Part shown: piece by piece, positions 48,393-57,235 of the stretch
Layout: every line of letters starts with the position of its first letter
Numbering within the stretch: the first letter of the stretch is position 1
NCBI RefSeq assembly: GCF_001429025.1
Contig: NZ_LMHT01000001.1
Location: forward strand, 1 to 64,000
Source of the DNA: Phenylobacterium sp. Root700
GTDB lineage: Bacteria > Pseudomonadota > Alphaproteobacteria > Caulobacterales > Caulobacteraceae
Direction of reading: 5' to 3'
Length of the DNA stretch: 64,000 nt
Notes under the pieces: model-generated
The model's input: the letters and a program-made list of their open reading frames with translations, nothing else
Told to the model about the DNA's origin: nothing
Databases searched by the model: none
Made by a program: the position numbers and the translations under genes

Positions 48393-49817
48393 TCAGCGCG
48401 TCTCCGGCGCGTAGTAGGCGCCGCCGGCTCGATATCGCTCGAGCCGCTTCAGCTCCTTCGGATCGATCTTGGAGCGCCAGGTCGAGACGCCGTTGACGAG
48501 ATCGGCCGGCGTCAAGCTCAGCGGCGCCCAGACCGGCGCGCCGGTGACGTCGTAGAGATTGTAGGTCAGGCGGGGCGAGCCGGTCAGGTCGAACTCCAGC
48601 AGGCCAAAGTTCGAACCTTTGGCGAAGACCGGCCGCATCCGGGCCTCTGGGACCTGATCTGGCCACTTGTCGTTCGGCGTTTGGGCCAGCGGCGAGGCGA
48701 CCAGATCGTAGATGTCGTAGCCGCCCTGCTCGGCGCGCGGGATGCAGTTGAGTTCGCCCACATGGGTGTCGCCCGACAGACAGACGACGCCGCTGATCTG
48801 CTCGTCGCGGATGAAGTCGAAGATCTCGTCCCGTTCATGGAGATAGGCGGCGAAGGAGTCGCCCGGCCGCTCGGCCAGGGACCAACCCGTGCCGCTGATC
48901 AGGATCTTGAACGGCGCGCGGCTGGCCTTGAGCGCCGCCTTCAGCCAGCGTTTCTGACCGGCGCCCAGCATGGTCTTTTCGGGGCCATCGAGCTTGTCGC
49001 CAGGGTCGCGGTGGTAGCGCCCGTCGAGATGGAAGAAGTCCACCCCGCCAAAGCTGCTCTGAAAGAAGACGCCGGGGGTGTCGGCGGTCCCGTAGAACGG
49101 ATTGGCCCAGTGGCGTTTGAACAGCGCCAGGCTGGCCTCCTTCACGGGGCTGCGAGCGTCGGAGTCGTTGTAGCCGAAGTCGTGATCGTCCCAGATCGCC
49201 AGGCTGGGCGTCGAGCGCAGCAGGGGCGCCAGCCGCTCCACGCCGCGCTGACGCCGATAGGTGTCGGCGATCGCTTCGGGCTGGTCGCTGTCGGCGTAGA
49301 TGTTGTCGCCCAGCCAGAGGAAGAGGTCGGGCTCAAGCGCCTGAACCGCGGCGAAGATCTTCTGCTCGCTGTCGTACTGGAACCGCGCGCAGGACCCGAA
49401 AGCGACCCTGAACTTGGCGGGCCCGGCGGGCGCCGTCCGCACCTTGAACGGCACAGGCGCGTAGCGATCCAGCACCCCGTCGATGCGATAGCGGGCATAG
49501 TAGGTCGTGGCGGGCTTCAAGCCCTCCAGGCGTATGACGGTGGTCAGGTCGTTGGCCGCGTCGGCCCGGACCGGGGCGCTGAGCTTTGCATCTGCAAACG
49601 CGCGATCGGACGCGTACTCGACTTGAACCATCGCCGCCGCGCTGGAGCGCGACCAGATCGAGATGTGGCTGGGGCCGGTGTGACCGATCATCGGCCCCTG
49701 CATCAGGCGCGGATAGCCCAGCACTCCGGCGAGACTGGCGCGGGCCGATCCCAGCACGGCGCCCAGGGCCGTGGCGGCCAGAAGCCCCCGGCGAGCAAGT
49801 CGAACTGGCAGGGTCAT
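48393..49817 (-). CDS. PhoD-like metallophosphatase (secreted)
   Basis: A 474-residue protein of the PhoD alkaline phosphatase/phosphodiesterase family. The N-terminus LARRGLLAATALGAVLG looks like a Tat signal, then a fibronectin-like PhoD N-domain to about residue 120, and a catalytic part with AFGSCARFQYDSE, WLGDNIYAD, WDDHDFGYND and LSGDTHVGEL. PhoD enzymes cleave phosphodiesters and monoesters with iron and calcium. It is the last gene of the MFS-IMPase-PhoD operon; its ATG overlaps the IMPase stop (ATGA). In this context inositol-containing esters are plausible substrates. Confidence 0.9.
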   Translation of the reverse strand: MTLPVRLARRGLLAATALGAVLGSARASLAGVLGYPRLMQGPMIGHTGPSHISIWSRSSAAAMVQVEYASDRAFADAKLSAPVRADAANDLTTVIRLEGLKPATTYYARYRIDGVLDRYAPVPFKVRTAPAGPAKFRVAFGSCARFQYDSEQKIFAAVQALEPDLFLWLGDNIYADSDQPEAIADTYRRQRGVERLAPLLRSTPSLAIWDDHDFGYNDSDARSPVKEASLALFKRHWANPFYGTADTPGVFFQSSFGGVDFFHLDGRYHRDPGDKLDGPEKTMLGAGQKRWLKAALKASRAPFKILISGTGWSLAERPGDSFAAYLHERDEIFDFIRDEQISGVVCLSGDTHVGELNCIPRAEQGGYDIYDLVASPLAQTPNDKWPDQVPEARMRPVFAKGSNFGLLEFDLTGSPRLTYNLYDVTGAPVWAPLSLTPADLVNGVSTWRSKIDPKELKRLERYRAGGAYYAPETR

Positions 49818-50647
49818 GGCGCGGGACTGGGCCAGGCGGTCGGGCCGGAGTTTTCCACGGGCGCGAGCGCTTTCAGCAGTTCGGCCTGAATCTGCGGCGT
49901 GCAGTTCAGGACCGTCCCCGCCATCAGGTCCAGAGGGCCGCCGCGCGTGTCGGTGACCACGCCGCCCGCCTCGCGCACCAGGATATCCCCGGCCGCCATG
50001 TCCCAGGCGCTGACCGACTGTTCCCAATAGGCGTCGAACCGGCCGCAGGCGACATAGGCGGTGTCGACCGCGCCCGCGCCCAACCGGCGCACCGAGGCGA
50101 TACGCGGGGTGAGGCGCGCCATCTCGGCCAGGAACTGGTCGTGGCGCGGCTTGCCCGCGAAGGGGATGCCCACCGAGATCACCGCTTCTTCCAGCGTGGC
50201 GCGCTGGGAGACTCTGATCGGCTGGCCGTTCAGCCACGCCCCCTGGCCGAGCTCGGCCCAGAACATCTCGTCCATCATCGGAATGTAGGTGACGCCGGCG
50301 ATCACCGTGCCGGCCTTGGCCAGCGCCACGTTCACCGCGAACAGCGGAATGCCGCAGACGAAGTTCATGGTCCCGTCGAGCGGATCGACGATCCAGACGT
50401 GGTCAGGATCCTCGCCCTCGGTGCGGCCGCCTTCCTCACCCAGGAACCCATAGGTCGGACGCGCCTTGGCCAGCAGGGTCCGGACGGTTTCCTCGGCCCG
50501 CTCGTCGGCGATCGAGACCGGGTCGCCGTGACCGCCCTTGATGCGGATCTCCAGGTTCGCAAGGTTCGCGAAGTCCAGCTTCAGTTGATCGCCCGCCACG
50601 CGCGCGGCGTCGATCATGGCCTGCAACAGCTCCGATGGCTTACTCAT
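49814..50647 (-). CDS. Inositol monophosphatase
   Basis: A 277-residue enzyme of the inositol monophosphatase family. It has the metal-binding GEEGG, WIVDPLDGTMNFV and SAWDMAAGDIL, matching SuhB/IMPase more closely than CysQ. It would release myo-inositol from inositol phosphate. The ATG at 50647 overlaps the MFS stop by one base (TGATG) and its own stop overlaps phoD. Close coupling to a transporter that shares an IolR-type operator with the iol operon fits a job in feeding inositol to catabolism. Confidence 0.92.
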   Translation of the reverse strand: MSKPSELLQAMIDAARVAGDQLKLDFANLANLEIRIKGGHGDPVSIADERAEETVRTLLAKARPTYGFLGEEGGRTEGEDPDHVWIVDPLDGTMNFVCGIPLFAVNVALAKAGTVIAGVTYIPMMDEMFWAELGQGAWLNGQPIRVSQRATLEEAVISVGIPFAGKPRHDQFLAEMARLTPRIASVRRLGAGAVDTAYVACGRFDAYWEQSVSAWDMAAGDILVREAGGVVTDTRGGPLDLMAGTVLNCTPQIQAELLKALAPVENSGPTAWPSPAP

Positions 50648-52002
50648 CAATCCCTCAACTTGGTGCGCCACAGGCTGGTGGCGAGCACCAGGGAGGCCAC
50701 GGAAGCCCCGATCCAGAACAGGATCGCGGGGCCAAAATCATAGTGCCGGACGCCGTCGATCATCACGGTGCCCTTCTCGATCAGAGCGCCGGAAACCTGC
50801 TCCTGGATGGCCGCGCCGAGGTAGCTGAACACCCCGATCATGCCGAGCGCCGCGCCCGCGACCCGCTTGGGGCAGATGTCCGTGGCGAAGAGGCCGCCCA
50901 GCGACGTCACCAGCCCGGTCATGCCCAATCCAAACAGGACCATGCCCAGCACCAGCACATAGTTGTTGGTCGGCCCGAAGAAGATCAGGCCGAGCCCGAC
51001 CAGTTCGAGCAGGCCAAACAGCAGGTTGGCCGGCGGCCGGCGCGCCGCGAAATACTTGTCCGAGATGTAGCCGAAGGCGATGGCGCCCGCGACGCCGGCC
51101 AGGGTGCTGACGAACAGCAGGCTGCCGGCGGCGGGCAACGAATAGCCACGCGCCTCCTGCAGATAGAGAACCCCCCAGCTGTTGATGGCGTAGCGCGTCA
51201 CGTAGGTGAGGGCGCTGGAGACGGCGAGGATCCAGACCGCCGGCATTTTCAGGAGCGAAAGCTGGGTGGCGAGGACGGGGCCCTCAGCCGAGGCCTGGAC
51301 CTGGGCCTTCTCGCCCTGCCAGTGGTCGTTGCGCCAGTCGGCCACCGCCGGAAGGCCAAGGGTCTGGGGACGATCCTGCATCCAGAAATAGCACCAGACA
51401 GCCGCGCCGATGCAGAGGGTCGCCGGCACGAAGAAGCCGAAGCGCCAACCCAAGGCGGCGACGATGGCGCCGATGACCAGGAAGTTCAGCCCCTCGCCGA
51501 TGGAGTGGGCCGTGCTCCAGACGCCGTAGAAGCGTCCACGTTCGCGATTGGAGAACCATTGAGCGAGCGCCACCACGCAGGCCGGCGCGCCGAAACTCTG
51601 GAACCAGCCGTTCAGGCCCCAGAACACCACCGCCATGGCGACGCTGGTCGACAGCCCCATGCCGATATTGCACAGCGCCGACAGAAACAGACCAAAGGCG
51701 AAGAAGCGTTTGACGTTGGCGTGGTCGGCCAGGAACCCGTTGGTCAGCTTGCCGAAGGCGTAGGTGTAGAACAGCGCCGAGCCGATCAAGCCGAGGTCGG
51801 CGGCGCTGAAAACGCCCTGGTCGATCAGCGGCTTCTTCACCACCCCCAGCGCCAGGCGGCAGGTGTAGGACAGGCCGTAGCCGAGCGTGATGGCCATCAT
51901 GATGCGGAAGCGATGGCGGGTGTAGAGCGTGTCGACATCGCTGGACACGGTTCGCGGCGCCGCGTCCGCGCCGACCGCGAATAGGGACAGTATGGCTTTC
52001 AT
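50647..52002 (-). CDS. MFS transporter, organophosphate:phosphate antiporter (UhpC/GlpT) type
   Basis: A 451-residue permease with 12 predicted membrane spans. TLGYGLSYTCRLALGVVKKPL, DQGVFSAADLGLIGSALFYTYAFGK (shortened) and the pattern GPACVVALAQWFSNRERGRFYG match the OPA family, whose members exchange sugar phosphates or glycerol phosphate for phosphate, or sense them. An exact GGAA-N6-TTCC site lies about 80 bases upstream, as in front of iolC. It is first in the operon with IMPase and PhoD. Likely substrates are inositol or inositol phosphate; sequence alone does not decide. Confidence 0.88.
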   Translation of the reverse strand: MKAILSLFAVGADAAPRTVSSDVDTLYTRHRFRIMMAITLGYGLSYTCRLALGVVKKPLIDQGVFSAADLGLIGSALFYTYAFGKLTNGFLADHANVKRFFAFGLFLSALCNIGMGLSTSVAMAVVFWGLNGWFQSFGAPACVVALAQWFSNRERGRFYGVWSTAHSIGEGLNFLVIGAIVAALGWRFGFFVPATLCIGAAVWCYFWMQDRPQTLGLPAVADWRNDHWQGEKAQVQASAEGPVLATQLSLLKMPAVWILAVSSALTYVTRYAINSWGVLYLQEARGYSLPAAGSLLFVSTLAGVAGAIAFGYISDKYFAARRPPANLLFGLLELVGLGLIFFGPTNNYVLVLGMVLFGLGMTGLVTSLGGLFATDICPKRVAGAALGMIGVFSYLGAAIQEQVSGALIEKGTVMIDGVRHYDFGPAILFWIGASVASLVLATSLWRTKLRD

Positions 52003-52081
52003 CGACTTCCCGCGCCCTCCAACCCCTAGGGCTCTAACGGCCCGCTTATCTTGATCAGTCTATTTCATTTTTTTGTGTCTT

Positions 52082-52095
52082 GGAAGTTTTCTTCC
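52082..52095. promoter_or_regulatory. IolR-type operator upstream of the transporter operon
   Basis: An exact GGAA-GTTTTC-TTCC, part of a 16-base palindrome TGGAAGTTTTCTTCCA. GGAA-N6-TTCC is the motif reported for the RpiR-type inositol repressor IolR of Sinorhizobium meliloti. The same motif precedes iolC at 59200-59213. It lies about 80 bases upstream of the MFS start on the minus strand, in unusually AT-rich sequence, where a promoter is expected. Confidence 0.7.
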
Positions 52096-52130
52096 ACATT
52101 TGGAATGAAATCTGCTCACCCGAAAAGAGC

Positions 52131-52156
52131 GCCCCTGCGCGACCTAGCGCAGGGGC
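52131..52156 (-). terminator. Terminator of the iol operon
   Basis: A perfect 10-base stem GCCCCTGCGC/GCGCAGGGGC with a 6-base loop, 30 bases past the iolA stop on the minus strand, followed in that direction by GCTCTTTTC. It separates the iol operon from the transporter operon transcribed in the same direction. Confidence 0.75.
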
Positions 52157-52185
52157 AGTCGGGGAAATTCGGAGAGCGGCGCGCC

Positions 52186-53682
52186 TCAGCGCATAGTCGG
52201 AATGACGAAGCTCTGCTCGACCTCGCCGCCTGACGGCCAGCGCTGGGTGACGATCTTCTGACGCGTGTAGAACCGGACGCCGTCTTCGCCATACTGGTTC
52301 AGGTCGCCGAAGCCCGAGCGCTTCCAGCCGCCGAAGGAGTGGTAGGCGACGGGCACCGGCAGCGGCACATTGATCCCCACCATGCCGACCTCGACCTGAT
52401 CGGCGAATTGCCGGGCCGCGTCGCCGTTGCGGGTGAAAATGGCCACGCCGTTTCCGTACTGATGGCGGGTCGCGAGCTGCAGCCCCTCGTCAAAGGTCTG
52501 GACACGGACGATCTGAAGCACCGGGCCAAAGATCTCGTCCTGATAGCTCTTCATGTTCGGAGTCACCCGGTCGAACAGGGTGGGGCCGACGAAGAAGCCG
52601 CCTTCCGCGCCCTGGAGCGTGAAGTCCCGACCATCGATGACCAGCTCGGCGCCTTCCTCGACGCCCATCTGGATGTAGGCCTCGATGCGGGCCTTATGGG
52701 CGGCGCTGACCACCGGGCCGTAGTCGGCGTCGGGATCGGTGGAGACGCCGACCCGCAACCCTTCGATCGCGGCCACCAGCTTGGCGCGTAGAGCATCAGC
52801 CGTCGCTTCGCCCACCGGCGCCACCACCGGCAGCGCCATGCAACGCTCCCCGGCCGAGCCGTAGGCCGCGCCGATGATGTCGGCCACCGCCCGGTCAAGA
52901 TCGGCGTCCGGCAGGACAACGCCATGGTTCTTGGCGCCCCCCATGGCCTGGCAGCGCTTTCCCGCCGCCGCCGCGCGGGCATAGACGGATTGGGCGATGT
53001 CGGAAGACCCGACGAAGCTGACGGCCTTGATGTCGGGGTGCTCGAGGATGGCGTCGACCGCGGCCTTGTCGCCCTGGACGACATTCAAGATACCCGGCGG
53101 CAGGCCGGCCTCGATCATCAGCTCCGCCAGGCGCAGCGGCACGGACGGGTCACGCTCCGAAGGCTTGAGGATGAAGGCGTTGCCGGTGGCGATGGCCGGG
53201 CCGAACATCCACATCGGGATCATGGCCGGGAAGTTGAACGGGGTGATCCCCGCCACCACGCCCAGCGGCTGGCGCATCGAATAGACGTCGATCCCAGGCC
53301 CCGCGCCCTGCGTGTAGTCGCCCTTCATCAGATGCGGAACGCCGCAGGCGAATTCGATCACCTCCAGGCCCCGCATGATGTCGCCGCGCGAGTCGGCGAT
53401 CACCTTGCCGTGCTCCGAGGAGAGCAGACTCGCCAGCTCGTCCATATGGACGTCCAGCAGCCGCTTGAACTCGAACATCACCCGCGCGCGGCGCTGGGGA
53501 TTGGTCGCCGCCCAGCCAGGCTGCGCGGCCTTGGCGCTGGCGACGGCGGCGGCCAGTTCGGCGGCGTTGGCCAGCGGCGCCTGCGCCTGCACCGCGCCGG
53601 TGTTGGGATCGAACACGTCGCTGAACCGGCCGGAGACGCCGTCTACGCGGCGACCGTCGATGAAGTGGGACAGGGTACGCAA
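52186..53682 (-). CDS. iolA: Methylmalonate-semialdehyde dehydrogenase (CoA-acylating)
   Basis: IolA (MmsA) converts malonic semialdehyde to acetyl-CoA, the last step of inositol breakdown. The 498-residue protein has the MmsA marks GITPFNFPAMIPMWMFGPA (shortened), LKPSERDPS and the active-site C281 in GERCMALPVV. The last gene of the operon, it starts four bases after the iolB stop with TTG at 53682 (AAAGG upstream). No good ATG exists near the conserved N-terminus RTLSHFIDGRRV. Confidence 0.95.
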   Translation of the reverse strand: MRTLSHFIDGRRVDGVSGRFSDVFDPNTGAVQAQAPLANAAELAAAVASAKAAQPGWAATNPQRRARVMFEFKRLLDVHMDELASLLSSEHGKVIADSRGDIMRGLEVIEFACGVPHLMKGDYTQGAGPGIDVYSMRQPLGVVAGITPFNFPAMIPMWMFGPAIATGNAFILKPSERDPSVPLRLAELMIEAGLPPGILNVVQGDKAAVDAILEHPDIKAVSFVGSSDIAQSVYARAAAAGKRCQAMGGAKNHGVVLPDADLDRAVADIIGAAYGSAGERCMALPVVAPVGEATADALRAKLVAAIEGLRVGVSTDPDADYGPVVSAAHKARIEAYIQMGVEEGAELVIDGRDFTLQGAEGGFFVGPTLFDRVTPNMKSYQDEIFGPVLQIVRVQTFDEGLQLATRHQYGNGVAIFTRNGDAARQFADQVEVGMVGINVPLPVPVAYHSFGGWKRSGFGDLNQYGEDGVRFYTRQKIVTQRWPSGGEVEQSFVIPTMR

Positions 53683-53685
53683 AAA

Positions 53686-54492
53686 TCAGACCTTTCGGGC
53701 GATCCAGTCATGGGCGGGGTCGTTGCGGAAGATCCACTCCCGCTTCGGACCAGCCATGACATTGAGGTAGTAGAGGTCGTAGCCATGAGGGGCGCCCACG
53801 GGATGGTAGCCGCGCGGCACCATCACCACGTCGCCGTCCTCGACGGCCATGGTCTCATCGAGGCTGCGATCGTCGGTGTAGACCCGCTGGAAGGCGAAGC
53901 CCTGCGGCGGGTTGAGGCGGTGATAGTAGGTCTCTTCAAGCGCCGTCTCTTCGCTCGCCGTGGCGGTGTCGTGCTTGTGCGGCGGGTAGCTGGACCAGTT
54001 GCCGCCCGGCGTGATCACCTCAACGACCAGCAGGCTCTGGGCCGGCTCGGTTTGCGGCAGGATGTTGCGGACATAGCGGGTGTTGGTCCCCTGCCCGCGC
54101 ACCTCGCGGCTCATCTTGGCAGGCTCGATCAACCGGGCCTGGCCGTCCGGCGAGGCCGGCGCGCTGCACACCGCCAATTCGACGGCGCCATGGGCGGTCA
54201 CCGTCCAGCTCGCCCCGCCCGGCGCATAGACCGCCGCCGGCGCGGCGTCCTCGAACACGCTGGTCCGACCGCCGATGCGGGTGAACCTCTGGGCGCCGAC
54301 GGCGACGTCGGCGGTCCCACTGAGGATCACCAGGCAGACCTCGCGCCCGGCTTCGCCGCCGCTCAGGACGACGTCGGGGCCAAGCTCATGGACCTTGAAG
54401 CCGACATGCGACCAGCCCGCGCTTTGCGGGGTGACGTCCAGCACGCAGCCGGTGGGATCGGGCGCGTGCGGGCGGACGAGCAGGCTGCCCAT
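53686..54492 (-). CDS. iolB: 5-deoxy-glucuronate isomerase
   Basis: IolB isomerises 5-deoxy-D-glucuronate to 2-deoxy-5-keto-D-gluconate. The 268-residue cupin-type protein has the family marks WSHVGFKVHEL, NWSSYPPHKHD (metal-binding histidines), LEETYYHRLNPPQGFAFQRV (shortened) and VMVPRGYHPVGAPHGYDLYYLN (shortened). It starts one base after the iolE stop, so translation is coupled. Confidence 0.96.
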   Translation of the reverse strand: MGSLLVRPHAPDPTGCVLDVTPQSAGWSHVGFKVHELGPDVVLSGGEAGREVCLVILSGTADVAVGAQRFTRIGGRTSVFEDAAPAAVYAPGGASWTVTAHGAVELAVCSAPASPDGQARLIEPAKMSREVRGQGTNTRYVRNILPQTEPAQSLLVVEVITPGGNWSSYPPHKHDTATASEETALEETYYHRLNPPQGFAFQRVYTDDRSLDETMAVEDGDVVMVPRGYHPVGAPHGYDLYYLNVMAGPKREWIFRNDPAHDWIARKV

Positions 54493-54493
54493 C

Positions 54494-55393
54494 TCAAGCC
54501 GCCTTCTTCAGGCCGGCGGAAGCGGCTGCCCGCTCCAATGTACGCAGGCCCAGCTCGCCATATTTGCGGGGATCGGCAACCGCCGGATCCTGCTCGGCCT
54601 CGATGATGATCCAGCCGGAATAGCCGACCGAGGCCAGGGCCTGCATGACCTTGCCGTAGTCCAGGTCGCCGTCGCCGGGCACGGTGAACATGCCGGCCAG
54701 GACGCCGTCCAGGAACGAGCGGCCATCGGCCCGCACCTCCTGGAACACTTCGCCCCGGACGTCCTTGCAATGGACATGGGCGATCCGTCGCGGATGGGTG
54801 CGGATGACCTCGACGGGATCGATGCCGCCCAGCGCCGCGTGTCCGGTGTCCAGGGTCAGGCCGACGTTCATGCTCGTTCGCCGCAGGAATTCCTTCAGGT
54901 CGGCGGGCCGCTCCACCACCGTGCCCAGGTGGTGGTGATAGGCGAACTTCAGGCCCTGGCCCGTCACATAGTCGGCGAGGTCGGAGAGCCGACGCGCGAA
55001 CGTCTTCCACTGGCCCTCGTCAAGCTGGGGCGTGGCGGTCAGCGGCTTGGTCCGGTCGCCGTGGATGGCGTTGCTGGTCTCGGCATGGACGAAGACCGTG
55101 CTGCCCATGGCTTTAAGCAGCGCCAGGTGATCCTTGGCGGCGACGATCTCGGCGTCGACGCTGTGGGTCAACAGATTGCCGCTGAACCAGCCGCCGACGA
55201 TGTCGAGGCCGTAACTGGCCATCAGCGGTTTCAGGATCGCTGGATCGCGCGGGAACTTGCCGCCCAGCTCCACGCCGGAGAAGCCGATATCTCGGGCGTC
55301 GGCCAGGATGGTTTCCAGCGGCGTATCGCCGCCCAGTTCGGGCATGTCGTCATTGACCCAGGCGATGGGACTCACGCCGAAGCGGATGGTCAT
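54494..55393 (-). CDS. iolE: myo-Inosose-2 dehydratase
   Basis: IolE dehydrates 2-keto-myo-inositol to the trihydroxycyclohexane-dione intermediate. The 299-residue xylose isomerase-like TIM barrel starts MTIRFGVSPIAWVNDDMPELG (shortened), has FAYHHHLGTVVE, LTLDTGHAALGGIDPV and HCKDVRGEVF, all typical. It follows iolD by a few bases on the same strand. Confidence 0.96.
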   Translation of the reverse strand: MTIRFGVSPIAWVNDDMPELGGDTPLETILADARDIGFSGVELGGKFPRDPAILKPLMASYGLDIVGGWFSGNLLTHSVDAEIVAAKDHLALLKAMGSTVFVHAETSNAIHGDRTKPLTATPQLDEGQWKTFARRLSDLADYVTGQGLKFAYHHHLGTVVERPADLKEFLRRTSMNVGLTLDTGHAALGGIDPVEVIRTHPRRIAHVHCKDVRGEVFQEVRADGRSFLDGVLAGMFTVPGDGDLDYGKVMQALASVGYSGWIIIEAEQDPAVADPRKYGELGLRTLERAAASAGLKKAA

Positions 55394-55396
55394 GGG

Positions 55397-57235
55397 TCAG
55401 TCTCCCGTGCGTTGATCTTGAATCTTGGTTTCGTAGGTCTCGCGGGCGGCCCGCACCGCGGGCCGAACCGACACCTGCGGCACCGCGACATCCCACCAGG
55501 CGCCGCCGGCCTCGGTGACGATGGCCGGGTCGGTGTCGACCACCACCACATAGGTCCGGTCGCTGGCGCGAGCCCGAACCAGGGCGGCCTCGAGATCGGT
55601 GACGCCGACGACCTTTTCCGCGCGCGCGCCAAGACTGGCGGCGTGAGCGGCGAAGTCGATGCCTGGCAGCACCTGATGGAAGCTGTCGGCCAACAGGTTG
55701 TTGAACGGCGCGCCGCCGGTGGCCTGCTGCAGCCGGTTGATGCAGCCGAAACCTCGATTGTCGAGGACGACGATGGTCAGCTTGACCCCCATCATCACCG
55801 AGGTGGCGATCTCGGAGTTCATCATCATGTACGAGCCGTCGCCGACCATGACGAAGACCTCGCGGTCCGGCGCGGCCATCTTGGCCCCCAGCCCGCCGGC
55901 GATCTCGTAGCCCATGCAGGAAAAGCCGTATTCCACGTGGTAGCCACCGGGCCGGCGCGTGCGCCACAGCTTGTGAAGCTCGCCAGGCAGGCCGCCCGCC
56001 GCGCACACCACCACCGCATCCTCGCCCGCCGATCGCCAGACCGCGCCCACGACCTGGGCGTCGGACGGCAGGTCAGTGTCGGTGGCGGCGGTCGCCGCCT
56101 CCCAGGCCTGGTTCCAGGCCTGCATGTTCTGGGCGCGGTCTGCGTTCGGCGCTTTCCAGTCGCCGAGCAGCCCGCGAAGGTCTTCCAGCACCGCGCGAGC
56201 GTCGCCGACCACCGGCAGAGCGCCGTGCTTGTGCGCGTCGAAAGCGCCGACATTGATCTGCACGAGCCGGCGCGCGGGATTGGCGAACAGCGCCCGCGAC
56301 CCCGTCGTGAAATCCTGCAACCGCGTGCCGACCCCGATCACCAGATCGGCGGCCTCGGCGGCAGCGTTGGCGGCGGCCGAGCCGGTGACCCCGACCGAGC
56401 CCAAGGCGGAGGGATGATCCCAGACCAGCGAGCCCTTGCCGCCCTGCGTCTCGGCCACCGGCAACCCGGTAGCTTCGGCCAACTGAGCCAGGACCGTCTC
56501 GGCGCCGCTGTAGAGCACGCCGCCGCCGGCCACGATCAGCGGCGCCCGGGCCGCCGTCAGCAATTGGGCGAGACCGGCCAACTCGCGTGGATCGGCGGGC
56601 TGGCGGCGTTGGCGCCAGACGCGGCGCGCAAAGAAGCTTTCCGGGAAATCAAAGGCCTCGGCCTGGACGTCCTGGCAGAAGGCCAGCGTCACCGGACCGC
56701 AATCGGCCGGATCGGTGAGGACCGCCATGGCGCGCGGCAGGGCGGCCAGCAGCTGTTCAGGGCGGGTGATGCGGTCGAAGTAGCGCGACACCGGGCGGAA
56801 GCAGTCATTGGCGCTGATCGTGCCATCGCTGAAGCTCTCGACCTGTTGCAGCACCGGGTCAGGCCGGCGGCTGGCGTAAACGTCGCCTGGCAGGAACAAC
56901 ACCGGCAGACGGTTCACATGGGCGAGCGCCGCGGCCGTGACCATGTTGGTGGCCCCTGGGCCGATGGAGGTGGTGCAGATCATGGCCCGAGCGCGCCGCA
57001 TCTGCTTGGCGTAGGCGATCGCGGCGTGCGCCATGCCCTGTTCGTTGTGCGCCCGCCAGGTCGGCAGTTGGTCGCGGGCGCCATGCAGCGCCTCGCCAAG
57101 ACCCGCCACATTGCCGTGGCCGAAGATCGCCCAGACGCCGGCGAAGAACGGGACCTCCTGACCGTCCAGCTCCACGAACTGGCCGGCCAAGTATCGAACC
57201 GCCGCCTGGGCCCCTGTCAGTCGCACATTACTCAC
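55397..57235 (-). CDS. iolD: 3D-trihydroxycyclohexane-1,2-dione hydrolase
   Basis: IolD opens the ring of the dione intermediate to 5-deoxy-glucuronate. It is a thiamine diphosphate enzyme of 612 residues, with the N-terminal ALHGARDQLPTWRAHNEQGMA (shortened), TTSIGPGATNMVTAAA, and the cofactor motif VGDGSYMMMNSE. The start is GTG 57235, overlapping the iolC stop (GTGA), which couples the two genes. Confidence 0.96.
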   Translation of the reverse strand: MSNVRLTGAQAAVRYLAGQFVELDGQEVPFFAGVWAIFGHGNVAGLGEALHGARDQLPTWRAHNEQGMAHAAIAYAKQMRRARAMICTTSIGPGATNMVTAAALAHVNRLPVLFLPGDVYASRRPDPVLQQVESFSDGTISANDCFRPVSRYFDRITRPEQLLAALPRAMAVLTDPADCGPVTLAFCQDVQAEAFDFPESFFARRVWRQRRQPADPRELAGLAQLLTAARAPLIVAGGGVLYSGAETVLAQLAEATGLPVAETQGGKGSLVWDHPSALGSVGVTGSAAANAAAEAADLVIGVGTRLQDFTTGSRALFANPARRLVQINVGAFDAHKHGALPVVGDARAVLEDLRGLLGDWKAPNADRAQNMQAWNQAWEAATAATDTDLPSDAQVVGAVWRSAGEDAVVVCAAGGLPGELHKLWRTRRPGGYHVEYGFSCMGYEIAGGLGAKMAAPDREVFVMVGDGSYMMMNSEIATSVMMGVKLTIVVLDNRGFGCINRLQQATGGAPFNNLLADSFHQVLPGIDFAAHAASLGARAEKVVGVTDLEAALVRARASDRTYVVVVDTDPAIVTEAGGAWWDVAVPQVSVRPAVRAARETYETKIQDQRTGD

